Source of the DNA: Deltaproteobacteria bacterium
GTDB taxonomy: Bacteria; Myxococcota; Kuafuiibacteriia; Kuafuiibacteriales; Kuafuiibacteriaceae
Assembly (NCBI GenBank): GCA_011526105.1
Contig: WYAZ01000059.1
Coordinates: forward strand, 1-64,000
Length of the DNA stretch: 64,000 bases
Reading direction: 5' to 3'
This document shows, one piece after another, positions 27,565 through 37,675 of this stretch; within the stretch, counting starts at the first letter, position 1, and the number at the start of each line of letters is the position of its first letter. The position numbers were made by a program, and so were the translations under genes. Below the pieces are notes generated by a model, which saw only the letters and a list, made by a program, of their open reading frames with translations, had not been told where the DNA came from and searched no databases.

Positions 27565-28572
27565 ATGCGACCCCTCACTGGCCTGTCCCTTACCCTACTC
27601 CTCGCATCCCAGAGCGCCGAGGCTGCCGAGCCCTGGTACCGCCGAGCTTCCTGCGAGGGCGCCGCCAAGGCCGTGCTCTCGGGCGACTTCAAGGCGGCCG
27701 ATGACCGGCTCGGGCGACTCGAAGCACAACGGGATCCCGACGATCAGGCGTGCGCGGTCTGGCTGCACCTGCTGTACGCGGAGATTCAGCTCGGACTTGG
27801 CGGCAAACTTCCCGCGCTCATAGAGAACCGTGATCGCCGCCTGAAGAACATCTACGGCTTCTCCAAAGCCCACGCCAAGTACGCGGCTCGATTTGCCGAC
27901 CTCGAGATCGAAGCGCGCATGAAGCGGGTTCGCTACCTCGCCGAGGACGGAAAGCGCAGCGACGCCTTGAAAGAGGCGAAGCGCTCGCAGACCATGCTCG
28001 ATCAACGGCTCTCGAAGAAGGCGGAGCCCTCCATCACGCTCGAGTACTCCATCGGCTCCTCCAATCTGGCGGTGGCCTTCGCGTCCTGGCCGGTTCGGAT
28101 GGTCATCAAGCTGGCCGGCGTCCCGGGAGACGGCGAGCTCGGGGCCAAGAAGCTTCGTGAGCTCTACAAGGGTGACACGGTCTACCGCTACGAGGCCGCC
28201 TATCTCCTGCACAGCTTCGCCGTCGAGCGCCCGGGCGACATCCTTGGGAGTCCCGTGCAGTACGCGGAGTTCCTGGCCCGCGAGTTCTCGAGCAACCCGC
28301 AGTTCCTCTACGAGTACGCGGAGGCGCTTTGGGTCGAGAAGAACAGCGCGCTCGCAATGCAGACGCTGAAGCCGGTGCAGGATGTCCTCGCGGGTGAGCC
28401 GGGCAAGTGGTCCAGCCGAATTCGAGGAAAGATCTATCTCATGAGTGGACGTTGCGCGCTCGACCTTGGGCGCCGCGATGAAGCCCGGCGCTTCGCCGAT
28501 CTCGCTCGCGCTCAGCGTGTAGACGAGATCGAGGAGAAGCTCGAAGACCTGCTCTCCAAGCTCGGCTCCTGA
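27565..28572 (+). CDS. Exported helical-repeat protein preceding an RND transporter
   Basis: A 335-residue protein from ATG 27565. A signal peptide (GLSLTLLLASQSAEAAEP) is followed by helical, TPR-like sequence, with a repeat-like block at the C-terminal end (GRCALDLGRRDEARRFADLARAQ). Two cysteines lie close to the mature N-terminus. No specific family was recognised. The stop is 23 bases before the RND transporter start, so the pair is probably co-transcribed and this protein could be its periplasmic partner. An earlier in-frame ATG (27526) would push the signal peptide inward and is less likely. The divergent 219-base region to the kinase operon is relatively AT-rich around 27455-27500 and probably contains both promoters. 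Confidence 0.8.
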   Translation: MRPLTGLSLTLLLASQSAEAAEPWYRRASCEGAAKAVLSGDFKAADDRLGRLEAQRDPDDQACAVWLHLLYAEIQLGLGGKLPALIENRDRRLKNIYGFSKAHAKYAARFADLEIEARMKRVRYLAEDGKRSDALKEAKRSQTMLDQRLSKKAEPSITLEYSIGSSNLAVAFASWPVRMVIKLAGVPGDGELGAKKLRELYKGDTVYRYEAAYLLHSFAVERPGDILGSPVQYAEFLAREFSSNPQFLYEYAEALWVEKNSALAMQTLKPVQDVLAGEPGKWSSRIRGKIYLMSGRCALDLGRRDEARRFADLARAQRVDEIEEKLEDLLSKLGS

Positions 28573-28595
28573 ACGTCGACCGCCCGGGCGCCTTT

Positions 28596-31037
28596 ATGTC
28601 TCACGTTCTGCATTGGATCTCTCTGCTCGCCGAGCGCCACGCCGGCAAGGTCGTGATCTTCTTTCTGCTCTCGATGATTCCGGCGCTGATGCTCGCCTCC
28701 AGGCTGGAGCTGAGGGAGAACTTCGGCGACCTCCTTCCGGAGGACACCCTCGCGGTGAAGGACCTCAACTTCGTCGCGGAACGGGCCGGCGGCGCCGCCT
28801 TCATCGTGACCGCGGTGGATGCCTCCGACGTCGAACGCGCGAAGCGCTTTGCTCACGACCTCGAGGAGCGCGCCTTGGAGCTCGATTGCGTGCGCTTCGT
28901 GGAGTCGCGGCTCGACGTCGACTTCGTCAAGGAGCGCCAGCTCCTCTATCTATCCCCGGAAGATCTCGAAGAGCTTGTCGATGAAACCGCTCACCGCATC
29001 GACAAGAAGCTGGCAGGCAGCACGGGCATCTTTGTGGATCTGGAGGAGGAGGGGCCGTCCGGCACCGCTTCGACCGGCGTCTCGCTCGAGGAGATCTCGG
29101 ATCGACTCGAGGGCAAGAACCTCCCGCTCAACGAGTACGCGATCGGAAAGGACGGGAAGTACCTCTACGTCTTCATCCGCCTCACCGGGACCACCGGCGA
29201 TCTGAGCTTTGGGCGTCAGGCTTGGGAGAAGATCCAATCGGTCGTCGATGCTCTGCGCGACGGCACTCGGTATCCGAAAGACCTCGAGGTTCGCTACACC
29301 GGCAGCGTCGTGGTGCGGCTCGAGGACAACGCCTTCGTGCAGGCTGATCTGCGGAACGCGGGGATCCTCGGTTTTCTGCTCGTGGTGCTCATCATCACCA
29401 TTTATACGCGCTACCCGCGGCTTCTCGTTCTCGTCTCGCTGCCATTGCTCGTGGGCGTGAGCTGGACCTTCGCGTTCGGCGCGCTGGCCATCGGCCATAT
29501 CAACCTCATCACCGGCTTCTTGACCGCCATCCTGTTTGGCCTCGGCATCGACTTCTCGGTGCATATGTTTCTTCGCTACGTCGAAGACCGGCGCAAAGGT
29601 GAAGCGGCGGAAGTGGCGATGGAGAGCGCTCTCAAGCAGACCGGTCGAGCCGTCTTCGCCGGAGCGATCACCACCGCCGCCGCCTTCTTCGTGGTCCGCT
29701 TCGCCGACTTCAAGGGCTACACCGAGTTCGGCCTGCTCGCCTCGTTCGGCATTCTCATGATGCTCTTCTCCTCGCTCCTCTTGTTCCCGGCCCTGACGGA
29801 GCTGTTCGAACGCTGGCGGAGCATGGACATCCGACCGGTGAATGAGATGTTCATGTCCGGGCTCGTTGTGCCCAGGTGGCTACGGCTCTCTATCGTTCTG
29901 GGCACCTTGGCCTTTGCGCTGTTCTCCTTCTTCGAGCTGTCCGCCGGCAACGTGAAGTTCAAGACCAACTGGCGCGAGCTGAAGGGCGAGAGTCCGGCCT
30001 CGGACTTCGACGACTACATGGTGGAGAGCCTCGGCGGCTCGTTCTCGCTGACCGCGGTGTTGCTCGAACATCCGGGTCAGAGCCCAGTGGTCGAGGAGGT
30101 CGTGAAGCGGACGCGGGAAGAGCGCCTGGCGGCCGGAAAGACCAGTGGGATCCAGCGCACGCTCAGCATGCACGACCTCGTGCCGCCCGACCAAGAGCTG
30201 CGACTGGAGCAGATCGCCGAGCTGCGAAAACAACTTCTCCGAGTGAAGCCCGAGACCTTGGAGGGCAAGGAGCTCGAGGTCTGGCAGGACGCGGTCGCCA
30301 AGACGGAGGTGCAGGCCTTCACCGAGGACGACGTGCCGCAGTCGCTCAAGAACCGCTTTCAAACGGTCGATGGCAAGGGCACGTTGATGCTGTTCTTCTC
30401 CGACTACGAGTTCTACGAGCTCGACGAGCTGCTCGCTTGGGCGGAAGAGGTCGAGACCGTCCGAACCCGGCTCATCGAGCGTGGGGTCGAGGCGCGCGTG
30501 ATGTCGGAGAACTGGATCGTGGGCACGGTGTTTGGCGTGATGCTCGGCGATGGCCCGTACATCATGTGGTCGGCCTTCTTCGCCATCTTCATCGTCCTGC
30601 TCATCGACTTCCGCAGCCTGCGTCGGGCGCTCATCGTGATCACGCCGCTGGTCTTGGGGGTCATGTGTATTGGCGGAGGCATGTACATTCTGGGCATCGA
30701 GCTCAACTTCATGAACGGAGTCGTCATCCCGTGCATGGTCGGCATCGGGATCGACAACGCCATTCATGTCTATCACCGATACCTCGAGGAGGGCCCGGGC
30801 TCGGCCCCGGTCGTGCTCCGGCACTCGGCTTCGGCGACCATGCTCGCCAGCTTCACCACGATGATGGGCTTCGGGGCGATGATCATCGCGCACCATCGCG
30901 GCATTCGCAGCGTGGCCGAGCTCGCTTTGCTCGGCATCACCACAACCTACATCTGCACCTCCGTGGCGTTTCCGCTCGCCATCGAGACCTTCGAGGAGAT
31001 CCGCGACGCGCTCCGTCGTCGTCGTGCAAAGGCCTGA
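28596..31037 (+). CDS. MMPL/RND-superfamily transporter
   Basis: An 813-residue inner-membrane exporter. The layout is two similar halves, each with one membrane helix, a large periplasmic loop, then a cluster of five helices. Helices are visible near the N-terminus (VIFFLLSMIPALMLA), in the first cluster (LLVVLIITIYT, LVLVSLPLLVGVSW, the region around GLGIDFSVHMFLRY) and in the second (AFFAIFIVLLIDF, a matching GIGIDNAIHVYHRY). The repeated GxGIDxxxHxxxRY signature is typical of MMPL and hopanoid/lipid RND exporters. Substrate is unknown; a lipid or lipid-like cargo is the usual guess. The preceding secreted protein gene is a likely partner. Confidence 0.9.
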   Translation: MSHVLHWISLLAERHAGKVVIFFLLSMIPALMLASRLELRENFGDLLPEDTLAVKDLNFVAERAGGAAFIVTAVDASDVERAKRFAHDLEERALELDCVRFVESRLDVDFVKERQLLYLSPEDLEELVDETAHRIDKKLAGSTGIFVDLEEEGPSGTASTGVSLEEISDRLEGKNLPLNEYAIGKDGKYLYVFIRLTGTTGDLSFGRQAWEKIQSVVDALRDGTRYPKDLEVRYTGSVVVRLEDNAFVQADLRNAGILGFLLVVLIITIYTRYPRLLVLVSLPLLVGVSWTFAFGALAIGHINLITGFLTAILFGLGIDFSVHMFLRYVEDRRKGEAAEVAMESALKQTGRAVFAGAITTAAAFFVVRFADFKGYTEFGLLASFGILMMLFSSLLLFPALTELFERWRSMDIRPVNEMFMSGLVVPRWLRLSIVLGTLAFALFSFFELSAGNVKFKTNWRELKGESPASDFDDYMVESLGGSFSLTAVLLEHPGQSPVVEEVVKRTREERLAAGKTSGIQRTLSMHDLVPPDQELRLEQIAELRKQLLRVKPETLEGKELEVWQDAVAKTEVQAFTEDDVPQSLKNRFQTVDGKGTLMLFFSDYEFYELDELLAWAEEVETVRTRLIERGVEARVMSENWIVGTVFGVMLGDGPYIMWSAFFAIFIVLLIDFRSLRRALIVITPLVLGVMCIGGGMYILGIELNFMNGVVIPCMVGIGIDNAIHVYHRYLEEGPGSAPVVLRHSASATMLASFTTMMGFGAMIIAHHRGIRSVAELALLGITTTYICTSVAFPLAIETFEEIRDALRRRRAKA

Positions 31038-31103
31038 GGCTCGGCGTCGAGGAATGTTCGGACCGCACCGGCGGTTTCGAGCGAGTGACCGCCGGATGGG
31101 CCT

Positions 31104-31946
31104 GTGAAGACCGATCGCCGTAGCCTGCTTCGCATGGGTTCCTTTGCGACGGGCGCGCTCTTCTTGGGCGTCGGCGCTCGAAAGGTCGGCGCGGCGCAGC
31201 CCGAGAAGCTCCGGGCTACGCATCATCTCGTGCGATGGCCCAGCGCAACGCGGCGCTTTCGCGTCGTGCAGCTCACGGACATCCACGTCGGCCGGGCGGT
31301 TCCACCATCGTACCTGCGGCGCGTCGCGGAGCTCGCCCACCGCGCACGTCCGGATCTGGTCGTGCTGACCGGCGACTATCTAAATCGCTCCCTCACCTAC
31401 GTCGATGAGCTCCGCCATTTCGTGAGCCTGCTTCCGCGCCCGCTCTTCGCCACGCTCGGGAACCACGATCACTGGTCCGGCCGTGACGGGGTGGTCGCGG
31501 CGCTCGAGCAGGGCGGGGCGACGGTGCTCTCCAACGAGAGCCTCCGCTTCGCCGGGGCCGGGCTCGATCTTGTGCTCGTAGGGGTGGACGACGGCTTCAC
31601 ACGTAGCGATGACGTGCCGCGGGCCTTCGCGCGAGTGTCACGGGCCGCAGAAGCGCTCGTGCTCTCGCACTTTCCCAACACCGCCGACCGAATCGCAGAC
31701 ACGGGGGCGAGGCTCATCCTGTCGGGGCACACCCATGGTGGTCAGATCGTCGTCCCGGGTGTGACGCAGCTCGTGCATCGTGTGCTCGGGCACAAGTACG
31801 TGGCGGGCTGGTTCGAACTCGATCGGTCCCAGCTCTACGTCAGCGTGGGGGTCGGAGGTTCGGTGGGGCTTCGGGCGGGCGAGGGCTCAGCGCCGGAGGT
31901 CTCGGTCTTTGATCTGTTGCCTCCAGCGCATCCTGCGCTTGGATGA
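31104..31946 (+). CDS. Exported metallophosphoesterase, probably Tat-dependent
   Basis: A 280-residue calcineurin-like phosphoesterase similar to YaeI-type proteins. The dimetal motifs are all present: DIH (59-61), GD (90-91, GDYLN), GNHD (119-122) and GHTHGG (208-213). The N-terminus DRRSLLRMG, followed by a mild hydrophobic stretch, looks like a twin-arginine signal. The start is GTG 31104. YaeI-type enzymes act on lipid A-type or lipid substrates at the envelope; here the substrate is not known. The gene lies 66 bases after the RND transporter on the same strand. Confidence 0.9.
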   Translation: MKTDRRSLLRMGSFATGALFLGVGARKVGAAQPEKLRATHHLVRWPSATRRFRVVQLTDIHVGRAVPPSYLRRVAELAHRARPDLVVLTGDYLNRSLTYVDELRHFVSLLPRPLFATLGNHDHWSGRDGVVAALEQGGATVLSNESLRFAGAGLDLVLVGVDDGFTRSDDVPRAFARVSRAAEALVLSHFPNTADRIADTGARLILSGHTHGGQIVVPGVTQLVHRVLGHKYVAGWFELDRSQLYVSVGVGGSVGLRAGEGSAPEVSVFDLLPPAHPALG

Positions 31947-31966
31947 CGGACGATCGCGCGCGCCTA

Positions 31967-32545
31967 TCAGCCGGGCAGCTGAAACTGGCCGAACTTCTCG
32001 AAGTAGTAGTGAAAGCACATCGGGCCCGCGGGTGGTTTGACGGCGACCAGGAGCCTCAGCCGTCGGCTCCCTTCGTATTTGAAGTCGTCGTCCGGAACAA
32101 ACGCGCCGTCTTTGAAGACCTCGACCGTCTCCACCTGCGTGAGTTCATCGGTGTCCATGTTGGCGATGGGCGACGCCACGACGAGCTCCCCCGGTTCCCA
32201 GTGCGTGAACTTGGAATCCGCGTTCTTGGGGGTGATGGTTGCGTCGATCCAGTAGTAGCTGCATCCGGCCCGCTCCGCCTCGAGTTCGCGCCGGAGCTCT
32301 TCGTCGACTTCCTCGATGGGAGGCGCACTCGCCGCCTCGATGTGATGCACCACCGCCTCCGCCCCCCGCAGCGCGGCGCCCTTGGCTTTGAAAGGTGCCC
32401 GGAACAGCCCGGCCAAGATCCTCCCTCCGAGCACCTTGAGCATCAGGGCAAAACCGAGGACCAGCGCTACGCTTCCCCACCAGGGCAGAAGCTTGATGGC
32501 CAGGATCACCAGGACGACGAACGCCAGGAAGAGCGCCTTGATCAT
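31967..32545 (-). CDS. Membrane-anchored protein of unknown function
   Basis: A 192-residue protein with a strongly hydrophobic N-terminus (about residues 3-45, probably two membrane helices) and a soluble domain of about 140 residues rich in Trp, Tyr and Phe near its end (SYYWIDATITP, CFHYYFEKFG). No family was recognised. It is convergent with the phosphoesterase gene (20 bases apart), and the nearest upstream gene on its strand ends in a terminator. Confidence 0.75.
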   Translation of the reverse strand: MIKALFLAFVVLVILAIKLLPWWGSVALVLGFALMLKVLGGRILAGLFRAPFKAKGAALRGAEAVVHHIEAASAPPIEEVDEELRRELEAERAGCSYYWIDATITPKNADSKFTHWEPGELVVASPIANMDTDELTQVETVEVFKDGAFVPDDDFKYEGSRRLRLLVAVKPPAGPMCFHYYFEKFGQFQLPG

Positions 32546-32639
32546 GCGCGCTCCCTAACACCGTCCGAGGCTGGGCGAAACCCGTCATAGGTCTGCTCGG
32601 CGCTCCGCTGTGGTCGGAGCCGGCGAAGGCGGTTAACGG

Positions 32640-32669
32640 GAAAACGCCAGGCGGGGTAGGCCGCCCGGC
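32640..32669 (-). terminator. Rho-independent-type terminator of the 32742-33056 gene
   Basis: On the minus strand gccgggcgg and ccgcctggc pair as a 9-bp stem (one G-U) around the loop cctacc, followed by gttttccc. It begins about 72 bases beyond the stop codon of the small gene. The stem is strong but the T tract is only four bases. Confidence 0.5.
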
Positions 32670-32741
32670 GAAGTCCGGATGGAGGTCTATGGTGGCCCGC
32701 GGGTCAGGAATCCCTATCGAGCCCCTGGTCGGGTCGGGTCC

Positions 32742-33056
32742 TTAGGCCCGGATGCCCATGGCCGCGGGACCAAACTGAGCGAAGGCGGTGGTGACGCCGG
32801 TCTTGCCGAAGCTGGTGCCTTCGATCTTGGTGGAGCCGCCGCTGAGTCGGGTGAGCTGCTCGTGGCTGGCCTTGGCCTGGTCGACGATCTGGCGGTCGAC
32901 GTTTCCGAAGGTCCGGTTGATGTGGGCCTTCTCGGCGAGTTCCTGGGCCTTGGTGTGCGAGCCCTGAAGAACCGACTTGAAGAAGTCGGTGCGGCTCATC
33001 TGAAATCCGTAGCTGATTCCGTTAGTTCCGGTGGTCGGGATGGCGTTCGTGGTCAT
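32742..33056 (-). CDS. Small Thr/Ser/Gly-rich protein of unknown function
   Basis: A 104-residue protein starting at ATG 33056, with a strong ribosome-binding site (AGGTAGGA, six bases upstream). It has no signal peptide, no membrane helix and no cysteine. The N-terminal 20 residues are Thr/Asn/Gly-rich and disordered-looking; residues about 20-70 look helical (FFKSVLQGSHTKAQELAEKA, NVDRQIVDQAKASHEQLTRL). The gene stands alone with its own terminator and 179 bases upstream. The strong translation signal suggests a protein needed in quantity. Confidence 0.75.
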   Translation of the reverse strand: MTTNAIPTTGTNGISYGFQMSRTDFFKSVLQGSHTKAQELAEKAHINRTFGNVDRQIVDQAKASHEQLTRLSGGSTKIEGTSFGKTGVTTAFAQFGPAAMGIRA

Positions 33057-33235
33057 GGGTTCCTACCTTTTCTGTCCGAGGTTCCTGCCCCGTACACGAG
33101 CGTTATCGGAGCCCCACGGGAGGAGTTGCGGAAAAAAGATACACCTCGGGCCGAAAAGCACGTCGCGCCTGGGTGCTACAGTGTCTGCGAGTGTAGGTAT
33201 CGGTAGGCGGAGGTCGGTGTTGCGTGTTTCGACGC

Positions 33236-34795
33236 TCAGACCTCGAAGTTTCGATCACCCTCGGACCAGACCACCCGATAGATGTCGCCTCGGCGGTCAT
33301 TCCAGTTCTGGACCGTGCCCTCGCGGCGGGCGCGGCGGAGCAGCTCGGTATCGAGGTCGTGGATGATCACCGACTCGAGGTTGGGTACGGCCTCGGCCGC
33401 CACCCCGTCCCGGGCGAACGGGATGTCGCTCGGGGTGAAGACCGCCGACTGGGCGTAGTGGATGTCGGCGTTCTCGACGAAGGGGAGGTTGCCCACGCAA
33501 CCCGAGGTGATGGCGTACATGTGATTCTCGACGCATCGCGCCTGAGCGCAGAGCCTGACGCGCATGTAGCCATAGCGATCGTTCGTGTTGAAGGGGATGA
33601 AGAGCAGCCTCGCTCCTTTGTCCGCGACGATACGAACGAGCTCGGGGAACTCGACGTCATAACAGATGAGGATGGCGATGCGGCCGCGGTCGGTCTCGAG
33701 CACATCGACGGTGTTGCCGCCTTGCACGCCCCACCACCGCTTCTCGTTGGGCGTGACGTGGATCTTGTGCTGTCGCTCGAGGGTTCCGTCGCGCCGAAAG
33801 AGATAGGCGATGTTGTACAGGGTCTCGTCCTCGAGCGTGAAGGTGGAGCCGCCGATGATGTTGATGTTGTAGCGCACCGCGAGGTTCGTGAAGAGCTGCA
33901 AGTACCTGGGGGTGAAAGCGGCGAGCTCGCGCGCGGCCTGGCCGGGGCGATGGGATTTCACGACCGAGAGCAGCTGCAGCGTGAAGAGCTCCGGGAAGAG
34001 CACGAAGTCGGCTTTGTTGTCGCTGGCGACATCGACGAAGAACGAAACCTGCTTCTCGAAGGCCTCGAAGCTGTGGATCTCGCGCATCTGGTACTGAACC
34101 GTCGCGACCCGGACGGGGTCGACGGCGCGGCGCATGCGCCGCGCGCGGCCGGGGCGGTAGTCGAGGTTCGGCCACTCGAGGTGGGTGGCGTAGCCGGCGG
34201 AGTCTTCGTCCGTGGGAAAGTAGTCGGGGATGAGCTGCTGGAGCACAAACCCATTCGAGAGCTGGGTTGTGAGGACCGGGTCGTAGAGCGAGTGGGTCAT
34301 CACTGCGTCGACGTACTCGCGCGGCGTCAGCTCATCCTTGTGTTTGGCGTACCCCGGGATTCGGCCGCCGACGACGATGCGCGCCAGGTTCTTCTCTCGG
34401 CACAGCTCCTTTCGAGCCTCGTACAGGCGGCGAGCGAGCTTCATGCCGCGGCACTTCGGGTGGACCTGGATCTCGATGCCATAGAGCGTGTCGCCCTCGA
34501 CGTCGTGGTTTCGGATGTAACCGCCGTCCGAGATCTCCATCCACGCGTGCCAATCCGCGTAGTCCGACTGGGAGACCACGAGGCTGGCGGAGGAGGCGAC
34601 GATCTCGCCGTCGAGCTCGATGCATCTTTGGCCTTCTGGGAACACCTCGATCTGGCTCTCGAACTGGTCCTTGCTCCAGGGTTTCATGCCCGGGAAACAC
34701 GCCGTCTGGAGCTTCACGATGGCCTCGAAGTCTTCGGCCCGAACCTGCCGCAGCGTGACTCGGGTTTCGAAAGCCTGGAGGTCTTCTTGGTTCAT
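33236..34795 (-). CDS. GNAT acetyltransferase fused to carbon-nitrogen hydrolase (YhcX-like)
   Basis: A 519-residue two-domain enzyme. Residues about 11-200 form a GNAT N-acetyltransferase ([19 protein letters not shown] matches the acetyl-CoA-binding strand and helix). Residues about 226-510 form a nitrilase-fold amidohydrolase with the Glu-Lys-Cys triad: Glu269 (LFPELF), Lys344 (HKIHVTP) and Cys378 (ICYDVEFPE). The same domain order occurs in Bacillus YhcX-type proteins. The substrate, presumably an amide or acylated amine, is unknown. It lies 55 bases downstream of ppc on the same strand. Confidence 0.9.
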   Translation of the reverse strand: MNQEDLQAFETRVTLRQVRAEDFEAIVKLQTACFPGMKPWSKDQFESQIEVFPEGQRCIELDGEIVASSASLVVSQSDYADWHAWMEISDGGYIRNHDVEGDTLYGIEIQVHPKCRGMKLARRLYEARKELCREKNLARIVVGGRIPGYAKHKDELTPREYVDAVMTHSLYDPVLTTQLSNGFVLQQLIPDYFPTDEDSAGYATHLEWPNLDYRPGRARRMRRAVDPVRVATVQYQMREIHSFEAFEKQVSFFVDVASDNKADFVLFPELFTLQLLSVVKSHRPGQAARELAAFTPRYLQLFTNLAVRYNINIIGGSTFTLEDETLYNIAYLFRRDGTLERQHKIHVTPNEKRWWGVQGGNTVDVLETDRGRIAILICYDVEFPELVRIVADKGARLLFIPFNTNDRYGYMRVRLCAQARCVENHMYAITSGCVGNLPFVENADIHYAQSAVFTPSDIPFARDGVAAEAVPNLESVIIHDLDTELLRRARREGTVQNWNDRRGDIYRVVWSEGDRNFEV

Positions 34796-34850
34796 CCGGC
34801 GTAGATGCCACGCGCGGGCGGCCGCGTAAAGACATGTCGCCTCGTCGCGG

Positions 34851-37616
34851 CTAGCCGGTGTTTCTCAACCCTTGGGCGACACCACTCAGGGTCGTGGCGA
34901 GCGCTTCCTGGATGCGCGGCTGGTCTGGATGGTCTTCCGGCATCGAACGTTTTCGAGCCAGCAAGCTGATCTGGATGAGGGAGAGCGGGTCGACGTAAGG
35001 GTTCCGAAGCTGAATGGCGGCCTGCAGGACCGGGTTGTCGTGCAGCAGGTCGGAGACGTCTCGCAGCTTCAGGATGGCCCTCCGCGTGCGAATGAGCTCG
35101 GCCTGAAGAGTGCGAAAGAGGGCGAGGTCACCTCCGAGGGAGGTCGCGTAGGTCTCGGCGATCTCGAGGTCGCACTTCGCGAGCACCATCTCGACCTTGG
35201 ACAACAGGTCATCGAAGAACGGCCAGCGACGAGCCATCTCGCGCAGCAGCTCGAGCCCACCCGGCTCTTCGATGGCGTGCTCGAGCGCGGTTCCCACCCC
35301 GAGCCACCCCGGGAGCATGAGCCGCGTTTGCGTCCAGCCGAAGACCCAGGGAATCGCGCGGATGCCGCGCATCGAGCCCGCGCCCTTCTTTCGGTACGCG
35401 GGGCGTGATCCGAAGTGTGCGCTGGCCAGCTCCTCGACCGGCGTGGCCTGCATGAAGAACTCGAAGAGGTCATTGGAGTCATGAACGAGGCCTCGGAACA
35501 CCGAGAACGACCGCTCGGCGAGCTCCGTCATCATCGCGCGAAAGCGGCCGATCTCGGCTTCATCGACTCCGTCCGACCAGCTCGACAGACGCTGCATCAG
35601 GCTACCCGCCACGAGCACCTCGAGGCTGCGTTCCGCGATCTCTTGGAGGCCAAACTTCTGCGAGATGACCTCGCCCTGCTCGGTCACCTTGATGCCCACG
35701 TCGATGGAACCGGGCGGCAGCGCGGTGAGCGCGCGATAGACCGGCGAGCCCCCGCCGCGACCCACGGTCCCGCCGCGTCCGTGGAACAAGACGAGCCGGA
35801 CGTTCGCCTCTCGAGCGACCGCGACCAAAGACTCCTGCGCCTGCTGCAGGGCCCAAGCCGCCGCGAGCACCCCTGCGTCTTTCGCTGAGTCGGAGTAGCC
35901 CAGCATCACCTCTTGCCGACCGCCGCGGGCCGCGAGCTGCCTTTGGTAGGTGGGGTGCGCAAAGAGCGCCTGCATGATCTCGGCGGCGTTCTTCAGGTCC
36001 TCCCGTGTCTCGAACAGCGGGACGATGTCGATCTTCGAGCGGGGCGGCTCGTGTGCGAGATCGACGAGGCCGCTCTCGCGAGCGAGCAGCAGGACGCGAA
36101 GCAGGTCCATGGGACCTCGGGTCATGGAGATGACGTAGGTCTCGGCCGCCTCGGGCCCCAACTCCTTCTGCACGGTGGCGACTGCGTCGAAGACCTCGAG
36201 GGTCTTCTTCGTCTCGGGTGACAGCTCGATGCGCGGTGCCACTAGGGGGCGGATGCCTCCGAGTTCTGCGGTGACTCGGTTCTCGTCCATGGGACCGCCC
36301 CCAAGCGCGCTCGCGATCTCGTCGAGGGCCCGCGTGTGGGCCTCGCTGTCTTCGCGGACGTCGAGGAGGTATCCGAAGAAGCCGTGGCTCGCCAGCGAGT
36401 CGAGCAGGGGCGCCAAGTGCTCCTCGACCGCGAGCTGAGCATGTGCGGCGAGCATGGCCTCCCGGATCTCGGTGAGGTCCCGCTTCAACTCGTCGGCGCT
36501 CTCATACGCGCCATTTCGACGACCCATGTCGCCTTGCAGGCGAGCCTCGAACTCGTGCTGGGTTGCGGACAGGCGCGCGCCCACGTAGCTCAGCTTGGCT
36601 CGAACGAGTTCGTCCCCGGGGCGCAGCGCGAGCTGCTCCTTCATCTCCGGGAGGAGGGCCTCGTCTCGTCGCAGGCTGGCTTCAATCGACCGCGTGGCGG
36701 GTGCGAGTCGGCTCGAGATGCCCAGCGCGTCTCGCAGGCGGGTCACCGACTCGCCATAGTGCCTGAGCACGGTGATGGCGGCTCGTCGGGCCGCCTCGAT
36801 GGTGAGCGCTGGGGTGACAAATGGGTTGCCGTCGCGATCGCCCGCGACCCAGCTTCCGAATCGGACGCGGATGGGGCCGTCCAAGGGGCGACCAAATCGC
36901 TCCTCAAAGGCCAGGCGGAAAGTCTCCGAGGTGTGGGCCCCGGCTTCGAGCAAACGGTCTTGCAGATACCAAAGCACCGTTCCCACCTCGTGATGCACGG
37001 TGGGGCGGTCCTGTCGCGCTTCGGAGGTGAGCCACAGCAGCTCGACCTCGGCCTCGAGCACCCGATCGAGGTGATGACGGCGATCCGTCGAGAGCCGATC
37101 CCGCGCAATGAGCGTGTCGGCGACCCGCGCGAGCAGTGACAAAGTGGTGCGGCGGGTCGACTCGGTGGGGTGCGCGGTGAGCACTGGTCGGACCTCGAGC
37201 TCGCGCAGCGCCTCCGCGATGACCTCGGGGCCGTGCCCTTGCTCCGCCAATCGCGCGAACACCCAAGGAGCGGAGGCTCGTTGCGGCGACGAAGGCTCCG
37301 CGAGATAGGTCGCGCGGCGACGTACGCGATGCACCTGCTCCGCAGTGTTGATGAGCAGAAAGAAGAGCGTGAATGCGCGTGCGGCGATCGCACAGCGATC
37401 GACCGGCCAGGACTCGAGCTCGAGCAGGAGTGCTCTTAGGTCCTTTGCGGCCGGTTCTTCGCGGCGCCGAGCTCGGCAAGCGCTCCGAAGGCCTTCGACG
37501 GCCGCGAAGGCCTCGGGGCCTTCGAGCCGCCCGATGACCCGGCCGAGCGTGGAGGCGAGGTGGCGAACGTCTTCGTGGAGCGCGCGGTCCTCGGCGCGCA
37601 CTTCGGCGATACTCAC
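34851..37616 (-). CDS. ppc: Phosphoenolpyruvate carboxylase
   Basis: A 921-residue cytoplasmic enzyme that carboxylates phosphoenolpyruvate to oxaloacetate and replenishes the citric acid cycle. Both family signatures are present: [11 protein letters not shown] with catalytic His149, and the Gly-rich loop [14 protein letters not shown]. The protein ends with the invariant RNTG. Length matches bacterial enzymes. It diverges from a beta-barrel-like gene across 59 bases. Confidence 0.97.
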   Translation of the reverse strand: MSIAEVRAEDRALHEDVRHLASTLGRVIGRLEGPEAFAAVEGLRSACRARRREEPAAKDLRALLLELESWPVDRCAIAARAFTLFFLLINTAEQVHRVRRRATYLAEPSSPQRASAPWVFARLAEQGHGPEVIAEALRELEVRPVLTAHPTESTRRTTLSLLARVADTLIARDRLSTDRRHHLDRVLEAEVELLWLTSEARQDRPTVHHEVGTVLWYLQDRLLEAGAHTSETFRLAFEERFGRPLDGPIRVRFGSWVAGDRDGNPFVTPALTIEAARRAAITVLRHYGESVTRLRDALGISSRLAPATRSIEASLRRDEALLPEMKEQLALRPGDELVRAKLSYVGARLSATQHEFEARLQGDMGRRNGAYESADELKRDLTEIREAMLAAHAQLAVEEHLAPLLDSLASHGFFGYLLDVREDSEAHTRALDEIASALGGGPMDENRVTAELGGIRPLVAPRIELSPETKKTLEVFDAVATVQKELGPEAAETYVISMTRGPMDLLRVLLLARESGLVDLAHEPPRSKIDIVPLFETREDLKNAAEIMQALFAHPTYQRQLAARGGRQEVMLGYSDSAKDAGVLAAAWALQQAQESLVAVAREANVRLVLFHGRGGTVGRGGGSPVYRALTALPPGSIDVGIKVTEQGEVISQKFGLQEIAERSLEVLVAGSLMQRLSSWSDGVDEAEIGRFRAMMTELAERSFSVFRGLVHDSNDLFEFFMQATPVEELASAHFGSRPAYRKKGAGSMRGIRAIPWVFGWTQTRLMLPGWLGVGTALEHAIEEPGGLELLREMARRWPFFDDLLSKVEMVLAKCDLEIAETYATSLGGDLALFRTLQAELIRTRRAILKLRDVSDLLHDNPVLQAAIQLRNPYVDPLSLIQISLLARKRSMPEDHPDQPRIQEALATTLSGVAQGLRNTG

Positions 37617-37675
37617 GCGCGGACCTTAGCAGGCGTCCGGAGCCGATGGTACGGTCTCCCGCGAGAGACCCTGAG

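Noticed and set aside
31104-31946. Phosphoesterase gene as a member of a toxin or defence system
   Set aside because: The four dimetal motifs and the Tat-like signal fit a YaeI-type envelope enzyme, and no defence genes are adjacent.
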